Positions 35,730 through 45,954 of a stretch of DNA of 64,000 bases are shown piece by piece. The stretch covers positions 23,117 through 87,116 of the forward strand of contig DZCR01000002.1 of NCBI GenBank assembly GCA_022736495.1, read 5' to 3'. The notes beneath the pieces were generated by a model. The model was given only the letters and a program-made list of their open reading frames with translations. It did not search any database and had not been told where the DNA came from. The translations under genes and the position numbers were made by a program. The DNA comes from Desulfobacca acetoxidans (lineage in GTDB: Bacteria > Desulfobacterota > Desulfobaccia > Desulfobaccales > 0-14-0-80-60-11). Positions within the stretch are counted from its first letter, which is position 1. Every line of letters starts with the position of its first letter.

Positions 35730-36536
35730 TTACTTTGATTCGGCCTTCTCCTTTTTACAGGCTGCCCAAATAGCGTCCATCTCCTCCAGAGTGGCAGTCT
35801 CCGGGGTCTTGCCGGCCTTGGCCAGGGTGCGCTCCACCACATTGAACCGCTTAATAAATTTATAAATGGTGCCTCGCAAGGCCCCCTCGGAATCGACTTT
35901 CAGAAAGCGGGCGACGTTGACCAGCGAGAAGAGTAGGTCACCCAGTTCTTCCTCCCAGGCCGGATTGGTAGGCTGAGACAGGGCCTCCCGCAGTTCTTGC
36001 CATTCTTCCTCCACTTTCTCCAGAGCCCCCTTGATATCAGGCCAATCGAAACCCATCCGGGCCGCAGCCTCCCCCAGACGCTGGGCCTGGATCAGGGCCG
36101 GCAGCGCCGGGGAGACCTTACCCAAAGACGGGGGGGCTGGTTCTTTGCCTTCCCGCACCTTGGCCTCCTGCCAGATGCGCCGCAGGTCTTCCTGGGTCTC
36201 GGCCTTAGCCTCCCCAAATACATGGGGATGCCGGTTGATCATCTTGGCCGCAATGCCCGCAATCACTTCCGTCAACGAAAAATCTCCCCGGTCCTGGTAG
36301 AGGTCGCTCAAGAACACCAGGTGCAGCAACAGATCGCCTAGTTCCTCTTTAATCTTGTCGGGATCGCCACTGTCCAGGGCCTCGATTAATTCGTAGGCTT
36401 CTTCAAGCACATAGGTCTTGAGCGTCTCCGGAGTCTGCTGGGCGTCCCAGGGACACCCCCCCGGACCTCGCAGTTGGCGCACAATAGCCACAAATTCATT
36501 GAGCGCCGCACCCGGATCGCTATTTTTGCCGGTCAT
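35730..36536 (-). CDS. mazG: Nucleoside triphosphate pyrophosphohydrolase MazG
   Basis: 268 residues from ATG 36536, which has GGAG nine bases upstream; an extension to 36605 overlaps cvpA and is unlikely. Two MazG folds: the first with GGCPWDAQQTPETLKTYVLEE and EELGDLLLHLVF, the second with EWQELREAL and EEELGDLLFSLVN. The EExxD-type motifs bind magnesium. It hydrolyses non-canonical NTPs. Confidence 0.94.
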   Translation of the reverse strand: MTGKNSDPGAALNEFVAIVRQLRGPGGCPWDAQQTPETLKTYVLEEAYELIEALDSGDPDKIKEELGDLLLHLVFLSDLYQDRGDFSLTEVIAGIAAKMINRHPHVFGEAKAETQEDLRRIWQEAKVREGKEPAPPSLGKVSPALPALIQAQRLGEAAARMGFDWPDIKGALEKVEEEWQELREALSQPTNPAWEEELGDLLFSLVNVARFLKVDSEGALRGTIYKFIKRFNVVERTLAKAGKTPETATLEEMDAIWAACKKEKAESK

Positions 36537-36589
36537 GTCGATAAACTCCAAAAAAAATTTGAAAGATGGATATCCCCGAGGTTGTCGCT

Positions 36590-37201
36590 TCAGGCTCGGG
36601 ACCACTTCCCCAGGGGCCGATTGGGGGTGGCCGGGGGGGTAAGCTCCTCACCCTTGCGAGGCCGAAACCCTTCGGCCTGGTGTTCTTCCCGGGGTAGGCG
36701 CCATTCCTTCAGATACTCGTTCAGGCGCTGTTTGAAGTCCGGGGGCAGTAACGTCAAAGATTGACGGGAGAAGGAGATGAGGTGGGGAGCCGCGACGGAA
36801 CCTTGAAACAGGTGGGAGTTCTTGGGCAGCACCACGCTCAGGAACATCAGCCCGAATCCTACCAGGAGCGCCCCCTTGACCAGAGCAAAGGTCCCGCCCA
36901 GGAGACGGTCAAAAAAATCCAGGTAGAGATGGTACAACACCTGCTGGAGAAGATGAGCCACTAAGCGGGTGAGCCAATAGACGGCCACAAATATCACGGC
37001 AAAGGCGGCCCAGCGGGCATACAGGGGGTCGGCAATCCAGGGCCGGATCAGCTCGGCCAGGCGCAGATAGACATGGGCCGCAACCACCACGCCCCCCACG
37101 ATGCCCACCAGAACTGCCAATTCCTGAAAGAGGCCCCGATAATAGCCCCTGAGGGTGATCAAAGCCAAAAGCACAATAATTCCCAAGTCTAACAGGTTCA
37201 T
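36590..37201 (-). CDS. cvpA: CvpA-family membrane protein
   Basis: 203 residues, four membrane helices (MNLLDLGIIVLLALITLRGY; about 30-50, 65-90, 105-125), with the GYYRGLFQEL motif of CvpA and a polar C-terminal tail. Family members are linked to colicin V export and membrane homeostasis. Two starts are possible (GTG 37207, ATG 37201). Probably first gene of cvpA-mazG-kinase-ntrY-ntrX. Confidence 0.88.
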   Translation of the reverse strand: MNLLDLGIIVLLALITLRGYYRGLFQELAVLVGIVGGVVVAAHVYLRLAELIRPWIADPLYARWAAFAVIFVAVYWLTRLVAHLLQQVLYHLYLDFFDRLLGGTFALVKGALLVGFGLMFLSVVLPKNSHLFQGSVAAPHLISFSRQSLTLLPPDFKQRLNEYLKEWRLPREEHQAEGFRPRKGEELTPPATPNRPLGKWSRA

Positions 37202-37430
37202 GCCCACCGTCCCTATGAGAACAAGGCCTATCAGAAAAACCGGTGACCGTCAAGGGCGGAGCGGGTTAGTGTGTCAATAGCACATACAGATGTCCGGTTT
37301 TCATAGCACCTGAAATGTCCGGTTGAGTTTTACAGTATGATCCCTTATCTTGGAGAAGTCTCGCCGGAGGATAGGGCAACGCTGGGGAGCGACCCGAGCG
37401 CCGGCGGGATGTCCGGGGAAGAGGGGGGAA

Positions 37431-37601
37431 GAGCACCCGCCGAATCTTCGACGAGTCGATCTGCAGTGAGCCGCAAAGGCGCTTAACCTGCTGCGACTTC
37501 CCGGTCAGCGTGCCGCCCAGCCTTATGACCCACTCCGGCGCCGGCAACAACCGTGCAGGTTTGCCCTGAGCCCGCGCCAGCCGGCGCACCAGCTCCGGTG
37601 A
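37431..37601 (-). pseudogene. C-terminal fragment of a nucleotide-sugar epimerase
   Basis: The frame reads SPELVRRLARAQGKPARLL, PAPEWVIRLGGTLTGKSQ and CGSLQIDSSKIRRVL, the tail of NAD-dependent UDP-sugar epimerases of the GalE/WbpK type. There is no Rossmann domain or catalytic YxxxK. The frame loses homology after RRVL and joins an out-of-frame transposase piece upstream, so it is a remnant of a gene broken by insertion and deletion. Confidence 0.7.
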
Positions 37602-37602
37602 T

Positions 37603-38407
37603 CCAGAAGGTCTTGCGTCCTTGGTGGTCAGGCAAGCGAGGAATCCAGGTTTGGCGATAACAGCTGTGTGGCGTATGTTTCCCCAAGTTCCTTAAACGTT
37701 TTCCGTCTGCCATATTCCCGGTGCGCGCGATGGCAAAAACGAACCCCCAGGGGCGTTGGGAATCGGCCTTATCCCTGGCCTGGATCAGTTTCATTTTGTC
37801 TTTGGCGGCAAAGGCGGCAGCGTCCAGGACCATAACCACCTGAGCCCACTCAGGGGGTTGAAAGTGGCTAAGCATGTGCCGAAAAAGCTCATTTCCCTTT
37901 TTATAATCGGGATGGCCTTTCGGCACGACCATCTGAAAATCCACGGCAATGCAGTAGTCCTCCCAGGCGCCATGAGCACGATGAATTTGATCCCGAAGAA
38001 CCAGGAATGGTGTTCATTCAAGCGCCTTTTTGCGCGGCCGGATTTTTGGGTCCCCGTTTGTCTTTGTGGCTGCCGGCGATAATCATCTAGAGCACTTGGT
38101 TTTCGGGCACCGGGAGACTTTTTATGGCTTCCTCAGCAAACCAGTGGAAAAGCGCCTTGAGACTCCAATACCCGGCGGATAACAACCGTCGGAAACGCCA
38201 TTCGGTGATAAAACCAGGACTCAATTGAGATAAGCCGCTCAAGGTCCTGGCTCTCGAGGTGACAATCTGCATGACGATCAACCAGCAAAAGATCAACTGA
38301 TGTCGATGGCGCCAGACACCGGGCATGCCGTTGAACAAGATTCTGATCGTGGGCGGCAACCAGGTAAATGACCATTTCCGCTTGATACCCGGCATGGTTG
38401 AGACCAC
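37603..38407 (-). pseudogene. DDE transposase remnant with several frameshifts
   Basis: Adjacent minus-strand frames together give a transposase: one reads NEHHSWFFGIKFIVLMAPGR, the next VVPKGHPDYKKGNELFRHML, VVMVLDAAAFAAKDKMKLIQ, WGFVFAIARTGNMADGK and ends QGRKTFW. Joining them needs at least two frame changes, and the C-terminal catalytic end is replaced by an epimerase tail. An IS4-like DDE type is likely; the exact family is not clear. Confidence 0.7.
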
Positions 38408-38798
38408 CTGGAAAGGGGGATCTCTATCCGTATATAACTATTATTTTTACGAGTTTTTAATCCATAGATTTCGGTTTAAGATCACAAATAAATAGTGCTA
38501 TTTAATAACGATATGAGCATTAGCTGTAAGGATCATAAGAGGCAAAGGTAACTGTGGTTTTTCCCTTAGCCTTTCCCGTTACGCCATGGAACCAACCCCA
38601 CCACTGGAGACCCCAAACACGATTCTTAACGTTGACATTATAGAAAATATTTTGTAAATAATATATGTAAGGTAAATTTTGTTCCCCTCATCCAGAAGGT
38701 CGATAAGTGGGGCCTCACATGGATATCCCGCCTAACCTGCCGGGTAAGTTGCGGCTTGCCGCCTGTTTTATCCGCGCCCTTCTCGTCGCAGCAACACC
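38408..38798. other. AT-rich intergenic region before the cyclase gene
   Basis: About 390 bases. The first half is strongly AT-rich (for example 38430-38560). It contains the likely cyclase promoter at 38632-38660. No gene is apparent. Confidence 0.4.
38632..38660 (+). promoter_or_regulatory. Possible sigma-70 promoter of the cyclase gene
   Basis: TTGACA at 38632-38637 followed after 17 bases by TAAATA at 38655-38660. The -10 is weak, and several AT-rich alternatives lie nearby (TAATAT at 38659-38664). A transcript from here has a leader of about 130 bases before ATG 38799. Confidence 0.4.
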
Positions 38799-41700
38799 AT
38801 GAAGTGCCCCAGCTGCCAGAGCGCCAATGAAGAAAGCCAGAAGTATTGCCGGACCTGCGGGGCTAGACTTCACACAACGTGCCCAGGATGCGGGAATATC
38901 ATTCTTCCGAGTGACAGGTTTTGTGGCGAATGCGGCCTCGAACTCGGGATAAGCAAAAAGCCGGAAAAGGAAGCGGGGAGGATTACCAGCGAACGCAAGT
39001 TAATCACCTCCCTGTACGTGGATATCTCCGGCTACGCCACCATTTCGGAGCGCTTGGACCCGGAAGCGGTCAAGGACCTGGTAAGCAATATATTCGGCGA
39101 AATTGCCCAGATAGTAATTAAATATGAAGGCCACATCGAAACCTTCGCCGGTGATCAGGTGATGGCTTTCTTTGGGGTGCCCCGGGTCCACGAAGACGAT
39201 CCGGTGCGGGCAGTCAAAGCCGCCCGCGAGATTCATGAGGTGACTCGCCGCATAAGCCTGAAAGCCCGGGAAATCATAGGGCACCCCCTGTGGGTGCATA
39301 TCGGTATCAACACCGGCCTTGCGGTAACCGGGCATTTTGATTTTGAAAAAGCGGCAGCAGAGCGCATTGCCGGAGATGCCGTCAACGTCGCCTCAAGACT
39401 GTGCACCCTGGCCAAACCGGGCGAAACCCTGGTCGGCCAAGCCACCTATGCGCAGGCGGAAGGATTTTTCGACTTCGAACCCCTGAAGCCGTTTGAAATC
39501 GAAGGCGAAACCATGCCGGCCAGGGCCTACCGGCTCAAATCGTTGCGGATGTTACCCAGCAAGCGGTATCGCATCTCCGGGCACCGGGCTGCCCTGATCG
39601 GGCGGCAGAGGGAAATGGGGGTCCTGGCCCAGGCGCTGGCCAGGCTTCAGGATGAAAAAGCCTATTCCGTGGTCGCCATCTGCGGCGAGGCGGGCACCGG
39701 CAAGAGCCGGCTCATCGAGGAGTTCCGGGCTACGCTGGATTTGACGAAAATCACCTGGATGGAAGGACATGCCTATGCCTCCACCCGGAACATCTCCTAT
39801 TTCCCCCTCATTAATCTCATCAAACGAGATTTAGCCATAGAAGAGGAAGATACCCCAGGCCTGGTAGCTGCAAAGCTTGAAGGCCGGCTGCAAGGTCTCG
39901 GTGACTTGCAAGAGGACGTGGCCCCGTCCCTTGGAGGCCTGTTGTCCCTCCATTATCCTGCCGTGGCCAAAATGAGCCCCGAATTTTGGAGATCGCGCCT
40001 CCATCGTGCCATCCCGGTAATTTTGCAGGCTCTGGCTAAGCAGGGCCCCGTGGTCATCTGTTTTGAAGACCTGCATTGGGCCGACCCCTGGTTTCTGAAT
40101 TTTCTTCGGGGTGCCGTATTTGCACAAGTACCTGGTGTAATTCTCCTGTATTCCTTCAGGCCAACTTTGGATTTGTTCAGCCTGGATGAGATCAGCATGA
40201 TGGGGGAATCCTATCAGGAAATCCAGCTCCAGGACCTCTCTGCGGCAGAGATTCAAGAGATGCTGGCCTCCATCCTCCAAACAACCGTGGTCCCGGAAGA
40301 CTTGCGGCACTTTATTCAGGAGAAGGTGGGGACCAATCCCTTTTACGTGGAGGAAATGATCAATTCCCTGATCGAATCCGAGACCTTGCAGCTCGATGAT
40401 GGCAACTGGCGACTCAACGGAGCCATTGACGCATCTGAAATCCCCCCAAGTATCCACGCCGTTATTTCCGGCCGCATAGACCGCCTGGAGGGGATGGTCA
40501 AGCATCTGCTGCAAGAAGCTTCGGTCATCGGCAGAACCTTGCCCTATGAGATTCTCCGGAGACTCACCCGGGATCCCGACGCCCTCAATCGGCATTTAGA
40601 GCAGCTGGAAGACCTCGGCCTGTTGCGCAAATCTTCCCAAATGGAACACGCATATGAGTTTAAGCACGCCTTGATCCAGGAAGTGGTCTATAGCGGGCTG
40701 CTCAAAGAAGATCGCATGGCCATGCACCAACAGATTGGCCTGGTGATGGAACAGGTATTTTCCGATAGGCTGCCAGAATTCTATGAAACCCTGGCGTTCC
40801 ATTTCAGACATAGTGCGCTCTCCCAAAAGGCTTTGGATTACCTGAGAAAGTCAGGCAGGAAGAGCCTGAAGAAATATGCCGTTCAGGAATCCCATGAATA
40901 TTACCAGAGGGCTTTCCAGATCCTGGAACAAACCACAGGTAAGTCGGAGGAAGAAAAATGGCTCCTGATAGACTTTCTCAATGAATGGGCTCCGGTATTT
41001 TATTACCGAGCCGATTTTGCCGGTTTGCGGAGACTATTTCTGGACCATCAGGCGTTGGCCGAGTCTCTTGCTGATAAGGGACTTGTGGGAGGCTTTTATG
41101 TCTGGCTCTGTGTCTCCTTGTTCAATACCGGCAGGGTCAGAGAATCTTATGGATTTAACCTTAACGCCTTGGAAATGTGCCAACATAGGAGTAATACCGC
41201 CATTGGCATGGGCTACGCCAATATCATCTGGTGCTGCGCCGAACTGAAACTGCTGGCCCAGGGCATTCAATATGGCGAAGAGGTCCTGGCCAAAAGGGAT
41301 GATTTGGACCCCATGGGTTATGTCCTCTCCCTTGGGGGCTTGGGGATGATCTACATTTTCAACGGGGATAGCCAAAAAAATTTCGAACTGGGCCGGATTT
41401 TGCTGGAATTCGGCGAAAGCCACTCCGACCTGCGCAGCACCGTGGTGGGTTACATTTGTACGAGCTACGGACATTATTCGGCTGGAGATTTCGCCAAGGC
41501 AGTAGAATGGAGCAAGAAAGCCGTAGAACTCTCCAACGACCCGATATTTTCCGTGTGGCCCAAACTGGCCCTCGCCAATTTCTTCATTCAGACCGAAAAA
41601 TTTCAGGAAGCAGATGAGATTCTTCGGGAGATTATCCCGTTCTGCCAACATCTCGGCATGAATTATATCGCCCTCTGGGCCCAGTCCTTATACGGCGCAG

Positions 41701-42053
41701 TTTTGATGGCCAGGGGGCAATATTCCCGGGGCATGAAAATTATCACGGGAGCGATCCGGGTATTAACCGAGAATGGCAGATTCGTGTCTCTCTACTTCCT
41801 GGAATTCGCTTTGGCAGAGATCTATTTCCAGATGGCGACTCGCAGACGGCGCCTTGGATTTTGGACTGCCTGCAAAAACTTGGGCTTTATTCTCAAAGAA
41901 GTGCCCTTTGCCAGACGCAAGGCGGAAACTTACCTGCGCAAGATCATTCAGGTCGGCCAGGAGATTGGCGCCAGTGGCTTTATGCCAAGTTACGCCGCGC
42001 TCAATCTGGACCTCCTGCTCGGACGACCTAAATGTACTGGGAAAGTTAAGTGA
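38799..42053 (+). CDS. Class III adenylate/guanylate cyclase with AAA ATPase and TPR regions
   Basis: 1084 residues. Double zinc ribbon at the N terminus (Cys 3, 6, 17, 20, 28, 31, 42, 45), class III cyclase domain (about 65-250) with metal Asp residues in YVDISGY and GDQVMAFFG and the Asn-Arg pair in DAVNVASRL, so catalysis is plausible. Then an AAA/STAND-type ATPase (Walker A GEAGTGKS, Walker B VVICFEDLHWAD, about 265-530) and a long alpha-helical TPR-like C terminus (about 640-1070). A cytoplasmic switch protein typical of Desulfobacterota signalling. Followed by a PAS kinase. Confidence 0.9.
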   Translation: MKCPSCQSANEESQKYCRTCGARLHTTCPGCGNIILPSDRFCGECGLELGISKKPEKEAGRITSERKLITSLYVDISGYATISERLDPEAVKDLVSNIFGEIAQIVIKYEGHIETFAGDQVMAFFGVPRVHEDDPVRAVKAAREIHEVTRRISLKAREIIGHPLWVHIGINTGLAVTGHFDFEKAAAERIAGDAVNVASRLCTLAKPGETLVGQATYAQAEGFFDFEPLKPFEIEGETMPARAYRLKSLRMLPSKRYRISGHRAALIGRQREMGVLAQALARLQDEKAYSVVAICGEAGTGKSRLIEEFRATLDLTKITWMEGHAYASTRNISYFPLINLIKRDLAIEEEDTPGLVAAKLEGRLQGLGDLQEDVAPSLGGLLSLHYPAVAKMSPEFWRSRLHRAIPVILQALAKQGPVVICFEDLHWADPWFLNFLRGAVFAQVPGVILLYSFRPTLDLFSLDEISMMGESYQEIQLQDLSAAEIQEMLASILQTTVVPEDLRHFIQEKVGTNPFYVEEMINSLIESETLQLDDGNWRLNGAIDASEIPPSIHAVISGRIDRLEGMVKHLLQEASVIGRTLPYEILRRLTRDPDALNRHLEQLEDLGLLRKSSQMEHAYEFKHALIQEVVYSGLLKEDRMAMHQQIGLVMEQVFSDRLPEFYETLAFHFRHSALSQKALDYLRKSGRKSLKKYAVQESHEYYQRAFQILEQTTGKSEEEKWLLIDFLNEWAPVFYYRADFAGLRRLFLDHQALAESLADKGLVGGFYVWLCVSLFNTGRVRESYGFNLNALEMCQHRSNTAIGMGYANIIWCCAELKLLAQGIQYGEEVLAKRDDLDPMGYVLSLGGLGMIYIFNGDSQKNFELGRILLEFGESHSDLRSTVVGYICTSYGHYSAGDFAKAVEWSKKAVELSNDPIFSVWPKLALANFFIQTEKFQEADEILREIIPFCQHLGMNYIALWAQSLYGAVLMARGQYSRGMKIITGAIRVLTENGRFVSLYFLEFALAEIYFQMATRRRRLGFWTACKNLGFILKEVPFARRKAETYLRKIIQVGQEIGASGFMPSYAALNLDLLLGRPKCTGKVK

Positions 42054-42165
42054 TGGAGGATCCCCTGGAAACCAGGGTTGCGTTGAAAAGCGCCAGCAAT
42101 AGTTCAGCTCTCAGCGCAACTCGAGGCCTTTCCTTTTACTGAGCCGGTCTCCATACCAAGAGCGG

Positions 42166-45100
42166 ATGATGGCCGAATTTCTCCAAAGCCAACTGGATTA
42201 TATCTTTTTCTTCTGTGGGGCGGTTTTCCTGTTCCTTGTGCCAATCTGCCTGTTCCTTAAAAGAAGGTCCTCCCCCAAGCTACCCTGGATCTGGTTAGCT
42301 CGTTTTGGGGCCGTTCATGGGGTACACGAATTGCTGGACCTCTTGGCCTTGAGCCTGGGGCCTAATCCGGCATTTGACTATGTCAGGCTGGGTGTCCTGA
42401 TCATCTCTTTTGTTTGCCTGGCAGAATTTGGGCGGGCCGGGACCTACACCCTCTCCGGGCGTGGACCTGGTGCCTGGATTCTGGCAGTGATGACCGCCCT
42501 GGTGGGGATAGGGGCACTGGCGGGTTACACTGGACTTTTGGCTGCCACCCGCTATGTCCTGGGCTTGATCGGGGGGATGTGGGCTGCCTTGGCGCTCGGG
42601 CTCCTGGCGAAAGCCGAGACACCACGGTCCTGGACCCTGCAAGTAGGCGCTCTGGGCATGGCAGGTTATGCCCTCGCCACAGGAATGGTAGTCCCGCCAG
42701 CCTCCTTCTTTCCCGCATCCTGGCTTAATTACGACTCATTTGTTGCTGTAACGGCCATTCCTATCCAGTTAATCAGAGGCTTATTAGCCATCGCGATCAG
42801 CGCCTCCCTCTACTTATTCGCCGGAACCTGCCTGGAAAAAGAACCAAAATTCCGTGTCTGGTTTCGTCAGATGATGCTGATGGCCACGACCATATTGGCC
42901 CTGCTGCTGACAATGGGATGGGCCTTCACTCAGCATTTGGGCAATATCGCCACCCTGGATAAATGGGAAGACTGCGAGCATGACGCGGCAATGATAAGTA
43001 AAGGATTGACGAATAAAATGGGGGAAGCCGATCGGCTCGTCAAAGTTATGAGCAGCTTTCCCGCCATCTTCTCGGCGCTGGCAAGCGGCCTTATCCAGGA
43101 TATTCATCAAGCCAATACTTTTTTAGACATCTGCAGCCAGATGGGGGAAAGCGTGTGCTATCTGATGGACCGCCAAGGGCTGACCATCGCTTCCTCTAAC
43201 CGCACCCGCCCAGACAGCTTTGTTGGGAAGTCGTACGACTTCCGGCCTTACTTCCAGCAGGCTATTCAAGGCTCAACCGGCAGATATTGTGCCCTCGGGG
43301 TCACCTCCAGGGAGATCGGATATTACAGCAGTGTCCCGGTATGGGGGCAGGCTGGCCAGATCGTTGGGGTTTCAGTCATAAAAAGGACCTTTCCCAGTAT
43401 ACAAAAATCCATTATTCATTCTTTGGACCTACCACATCATGATCTCGGCCTCATCATTGACCGGCAGGGGATTGTGGTCATGGCCAGCCAGCCAGACATG
43501 GTCTTGAGGAGTCTCTGGCCGCTGTCGGCAGCCATTAAGCAGGAACTGCTTGCCTCCAGGCAGTTTGGCAATGGCCCTTTTACCCCGATCCTGAACCGGA
43601 AGCCGGTGGATAAGAGTGAACTCCTTTTCGAGGGAAATCGCTTTATGGCGCTGGTGCGGCCTATCTCCGGTGAAGACTGCACCGTGGTTATCCTTGGCTC
43701 CACCTGGCCCATTGCTCAGGCACGCCTCTTGGGCATTAGTGCTACCATGCTCCTCTGTTTGCTCTTAATCGGGTTCTTAACTATCGTTGTCATTATGCGG
43801 GAGGGTGAAGAAGGATTTCGGCAGTTGTTTGAACATGCCGCCGACAGCCTCATTTTGCATGATAAAAGCAGGATCATCGAGGTCAACCAGCAGGCCTGCC
43901 TCTCCCTGGGGTACACCAGGGAAGAGCTTTTACGGATGTCTGTGTTTGATATTGAGGTGGGGTATAGCCAAGAGTTTTTAATCGATCTCTGGGAGAAAGG
44001 AGGGGATGTGGTCACCCTCTCCGGCATCTACCGGCGCAAGGATAGCTTAACTTTTCCGACCGAGATTAGAGCTGGCGAGATCACCTATCGCGGGCGGCCC
44101 CTGAGGCTGGCTGCGGCCCGGGACGTCAGTGCGCGCCAGCAGGCCGAGGCGGCCCTGCAGGAAAGCGAAGAATATTATCGTTCTTTGTTCAACAACATGC
44201 TGAACGGCTATGCTTATTGCCATATGTATTTTGAGCAAGGGCGGCCCGTGGATTTCATTTTCCTCAACGTAAACAAGGCCTTCGGCGACTTGACTGGATT
44301 AAAGGATGTGATCGGGGCAAAGGTATCCGAAGCTATCCCCGGCATCAGAGAATCTAACCCGGAACTCTTGGAAATATTGGGCAGGGTAGCCTTAACAGGG
44401 ATAACCGAGCGGGCTGAAATCTACGTTAAGCCCCTAAAAATGTGGGTTTCGATCTCTGTTTACAGCCCGCTGAAGGAATACTTTGTTACCCTTTTTGACG
44501 CTATTACCGAGCGGAAGCAAGCGGAGGAGGCCCTCAGGGAGAGCGAAGAGCGTCTGAGTTTGGCGGCTCAGGCGGGGCGTATGTTCGCCTTTGAATGGAA
44601 CCTGAAGACAGATGGAGTAATCCGTTCGGAGGAATGCCGCAACATTCTCGGTTTGGGCAGCGATGCTACCCGGGATACCGGTGAAGGATTCTTTGGTAAG
44701 ATCCACCCCGAAGATCGCGCCGCATTTATCGAGGTCCTACACCGGCTCAACCCAGAGGATGACCGATATACTGCCACCTACCGAGTCATCCGGCCCGCCG
44801 ACGGCCAGATTATCACTTTGGAGGAATCGGCCCGGGGGTTTTTCGATTCTGATGGCAAGTTACAGCGACTATACGGCATGACCATGGACATCACGGAACG
44901 CCAGCGGGCGGAGGAGGCGCTGCGGCAGAGTGAGGAAGGCTTCCGGCAACTGTTTGAAAACGCTGTAGATATTCTTATCCTGCATGACAAGGGGAGGATT
45001 GTTGCGGTCAATCAACAGGCCTGCCGCATTTTAGGGTACACCAGGGAGGAACTTTTACGGATGTCCGCCTTTGACATTGAGGTGGGCATCGGCAAAGAGG

Positions 45101-45954
45101 ACCTCATCAATCTGTGGCAACGGGGCGGTGAGTCGATCACGCTGGCCGGTGTTTTCCGGCGCCGGGATGGCTCCACCTTCCCGGTGGAAATTCGGGGCGG
45201 CGAGATCCGCCATCGGGGGCAGAACCTGAGGCTGGCGGCGGTCCGGGACGTCACCGAGCGGAAACTGGCCGAGGTGGCGCTGCGCCAAAGCCAGAAAAGA
45301 TACCGCATGCTGGCGGGACACTTGTTGACTGCCCAAGAAGCCGAACGGAAACGGCTGGCCCGTGAGTTGCACGATGATCTCTCCCAGCGGTTGGCCGCCT
45401 TGGCCATGGAAGCCGAGACCCTTGACCACCAAAAATCTCACCAAACCGGGCCAAATCGCGCCGGAATGAAGGAAATGAAAGATAAGTTGGTGGAACTGTC
45501 CATCGATGTCCATGCCATGTCGCGCCGGCTGCATCCTTCGATCTTAGATGATTTAGGACTAGCCGACGCGGTGGCGTCAGAATGCGCCACGTTCCGGAAG
45601 CGAAATGGGATTGTGGTGAATTACCGGACAGAAAATATCAGTAGGGAGGTTCCCCCGGATGTCGCGGTGTGCCTTTACCGGATTGTCCAAGAAGCCTTAA
45701 GAAATATCTCCCGGCATGCCGGAGCCACGGAAGTGGCGATTTCACTAGTGGGTGAAAATCAAGCCATCCACCTGTCGATCAGGGATAACGGTAAGGGCTT
45801 CGATCCCGGCCAGAAAACGAGCCAGGTGGGTTTAGGCTTGGACAGCATGAAGGAGCGGGCCTATTTAATCGGCGCTGATTTTTCGATAGAGTCCCAACCA
45901 GGGGACGGGACGATGATAGATGTCCTGGCGCCTTTATCCAGGAGAGGGGTATGA
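42166..45954 (+). CDS. Hybrid-input PAS/Cache histidine kinase, NarL-type
   Basis: 1262 residues. N-terminal membrane block of six or seven helices (about 10-265), extracytoplasmic Cache-like sensor (about 275-515), another helix (about 525-547), then four PAS domains (about 548-660, 665-785, 795-920, 922-1040), a HisKA_3 dimerisation domain with phospho-acceptor His1069 in ARELHDDLSQR, and a HATPase (NGKGFDPG, GLGLDSMKERA). PAS 1 and PAS 4 are close copies. Stop overlaps the regulator start (ATGA). Probably controls the adjacent LuxR regulator. Confidence 0.92.
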   Translation: MMAEFLQSQLDYIFFFCGAVFLFLVPICLFLKRRSSPKLPWIWLARFGAVHGVHELLDLLALSLGPNPAFDYVRLGVLIISFVCLAEFGRAGTYTLSGRGPGAWILAVMTALVGIGALAGYTGLLAATRYVLGLIGGMWAALALGLLAKAETPRSWTLQVGALGMAGYALATGMVVPPASFFPASWLNYDSFVAVTAIPIQLIRGLLAIAISASLYLFAGTCLEKEPKFRVWFRQMMLMATTILALLLTMGWAFTQHLGNIATLDKWEDCEHDAAMISKGLTNKMGEADRLVKVMSSFPAIFSALASGLIQDIHQANTFLDICSQMGESVCYLMDRQGLTIASSNRTRPDSFVGKSYDFRPYFQQAIQGSTGRYCALGVTSREIGYYSSVPVWGQAGQIVGVSVIKRTFPSIQKSIIHSLDLPHHDLGLIIDRQGIVVMASQPDMVLRSLWPLSAAIKQELLASRQFGNGPFTPILNRKPVDKSELLFEGNRFMALVRPISGEDCTVVILGSTWPIAQARLLGISATMLLCLLLIGFLTIVVIMREGEEGFRQLFEHAADSLILHDKSRIIEVNQQACLSLGYTREELLRMSVFDIEVGYSQEFLIDLWEKGGDVVTLSGIYRRKDSLTFPTEIRAGEITYRGRPLRLAAARDVSARQQAEAALQESEEYYRSLFNNMLNGYAYCHMYFEQGRPVDFIFLNVNKAFGDLTGLKDVIGAKVSEAIPGIRESNPELLEILGRVALTGITERAEIYVKPLKMWVSISVYSPLKEYFVTLFDAITERKQAEEALRESEERLSLAAQAGRMFAFEWNLKTDGVIRSEECRNILGLGSDATRDTGEGFFGKIHPEDRAAFIEVLHRLNPEDDRYTATYRVIRPADGQIITLEESARGFFDSDGKLQRLYGMTMDITERQRAEEALRQSEEGFRQLFENAVDILILHDKGRIVAVNQQACRILGYTREELLRMSAFDIEVGIGKEDLINLWQRGGESITLAGVFRRRDGSTFPVEIRGGEIRHRGQNLRLAAVRDVTERKLAEVALRQSQKRYRMLAGHLLTAQEAERKRLARELHDDLSQRLAALAMEAETLDHQKSHQTGPNRAGMKEMKDKLVELSIDVHAMSRRLHPSILDDLGLADAVASECATFRKRNGIVVNYRTENISREVPPDVAVCLYRIVQEALRNISRHAGATEVAISLVGENQAIHLSIRDNGKGFDPGQKTSQVGLGLDSMKERAYLIGADFSIESQPGDGTMIDVLAPLSRRGV

